A DNA stretch of 6,122 nt from Chlorobiota bacterium (lineage in GTDB: Bacteria; Bacteroidota; Bacteroidia; Bacteroidales; JAADGE01), in the NCBI GenBank assembly GCA_030592825.1, contig JAUVIG010000232.1, forward strand, positions 1 to 6,122, written 5' to 3'. Every line of letters starts with the position of its first letter. Positions within the stretch are counted from its first letter, which is position 1. Below, one piece after another: positions 5,651 to 6,122 of this stretch. The position numbers and the translations under genes are program-made. Under the pieces are notes generated by a model. That model was given only the letters and a program-made list of their open reading frames with translations. It was not told where the DNA came from and ran no database searches.

Positions 5651-6122
5651 TTACTTTTCTAATATTTTTGCTTCTACACGTCTGTTCAATTGTCGTCCTG
5701 TGGATGAGTTATTATCGGCTCTGGGTTGAAGCTCTCCATAACCGACAGCTACTATTTGTGATAGATTTACACCTCTTGTTAACATATAATCAACAACTGA
5801 TTGAGCACGTCTTTGAGATAATTTTTGGTTGAAACTTTCGGAACCTTGGCTGTCTGTATGTCCTGATATTTCTACCCTGATATTTTTATACTTTGACATC
5901 AGGTCTGCCAACCTTTTTAATTCCGGAAATGATTCCGGTCTCAGTTTAGCTTTTCCTGAATCGAAAAATACATTGTTTAATACAATTTTAGCTCCTACAC
6001 CCATAGGCTGTAATTGAATATCTTTTCTGATAACTTGATGAATTGAAGTATCAGCAATTATAAAATTTTCAGAATGGAAGAAATAATCAGGAGCACCTGC
6101 AGTTAATGCATAATCTTTTCCG
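5651..6122 (-). CDS. OmpA family envelope protein, C-terminal part (N-terminus off the right edge)
   Basis: The minus-strand frame is open from the right edge to the TAA at 5651–5653, giving the last 156 residues. An ATG at 6004 is internal: 39 more in-frame codons precede it (GKDYALTAGAPDYFFHSENF…), and these resemble the linker found before OmpA domains in large Bacteroidota envelope proteins that carry beta-propeller or carboxypeptidase-regulatory-like repeats. The OmpA domain has VFFDSGKAKLRPES, GHTDSQGS, NQKLSQRRAQSVV, GYGE and GRQLNRRVE. The Asp of HTDS and the second Arg of SQRRA, 15 residues on, match the pair that binds diaminopimelate in peptidoglycan. It therefore probably anchors an outer-membrane or surface protein to the cell wall from the periplasm. 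It is convergent with the preceding cluster across a 36-base gap. Confidence 0.92.
   Translation of the reverse strand, partial: GKDYALTAGAPDYFFHSENFIIADTSIHQVIRKDIQLQPMGVGAKIVLNNVFFDSGKAKLRPESFPELKRLADLMSKYKNIRVEISGHTDSQGSESFNQKLSQRRAQSVVDYMLTRGVNLSQIVAVGYGELQPRADNNSSTGRQLNRRVEAKILEK

Noticed and set aside
5617..5832. Plus-strand open frame of 71 codons
   Set aside because: It is antisense to the OmpA domain, whose motifs are clear on the other strand; the hydrophobic translation is a by-product.
5651..6004. A complete 117-residue OmpA-like protein starting at the ATG at 6004
   Set aside because: The frame stays open to the window edge and the 39 extra codons encode a plausible linker, so the ATG is internal to a larger protein.
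5829..6017. Plus-strand open frame of 62 codons
   Set aside because: It is also antisense to the OmpA-domain gene and has no recognisable features.

Overview
This is an AT-rich stretch of chromosome, most likely from a member of the phylum Bacteroidota. Three things point there. The acpP–fabF–rnc–(IPExxxVDY protein) gene order is typical of that phylum. The promoters look like the Bacteroidota sigma-A type (TTTG … TAnnTTTG), and no gene has a Shine-Dalgarno sequence; starts lie in A/T-only leaders. The two edge genes are also typical of the group: a DUF5916 outer-membrane protein and an OmpA-type envelope protein. I cannot name a genus. Nothing looks like a phage, insertion sequence, CRISPR array or RNA gene.

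Layout. Positions 1–1330 (minus) hold the N-terminal 443 codons of a secreted DUF5916 protein with a CBM9-like domain; it runs off the left edge. Positions 1331–1713 are a 383-bp divergent intergenic region with a good minus-strand promoter and several short dyads, including a perfect 9-bp inverted repeat. Positions 1714–2811 (plus) encode a LytS/YehU-type membrane histidine kinase with no LytTR response regulator beside it. Positions 2914–5614 (plus) form a compact cluster: acyl carrier protein, a terminator-like hairpin, beta-ketoacyl-ACP synthase II, ribonuclease III and a small IPExxxVDY-family protein. Convergent to it, 5651–6122 (minus) is the C-terminal part of an OmpA-domain envelope protein that runs off the right edge.

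How the genes work together. AcpP carries the growing acyl chain and FabF elongates it. The hairpin between them probably lets acpP be transcribed in excess over the downstream genes. rnc follows fabF after 9 nt, and the IPExxxVDY gene overlaps rnc by 4 nt, so the last three genes are probably one transcript. rnc, the IPExxxVDY gene and the kinase all start with GTG or TTG, which suggests modest translation. The kinase and the DUF5916 gene share an upstream region but no functional link is shown.

I looked for an undescribed system and did not find a convincing one. The points most worth following are the acpP/fabF hairpin, the dyads in the divergent intergenic region, the partnerless kinase, and the uncharacterised protein coupled to RNase III.
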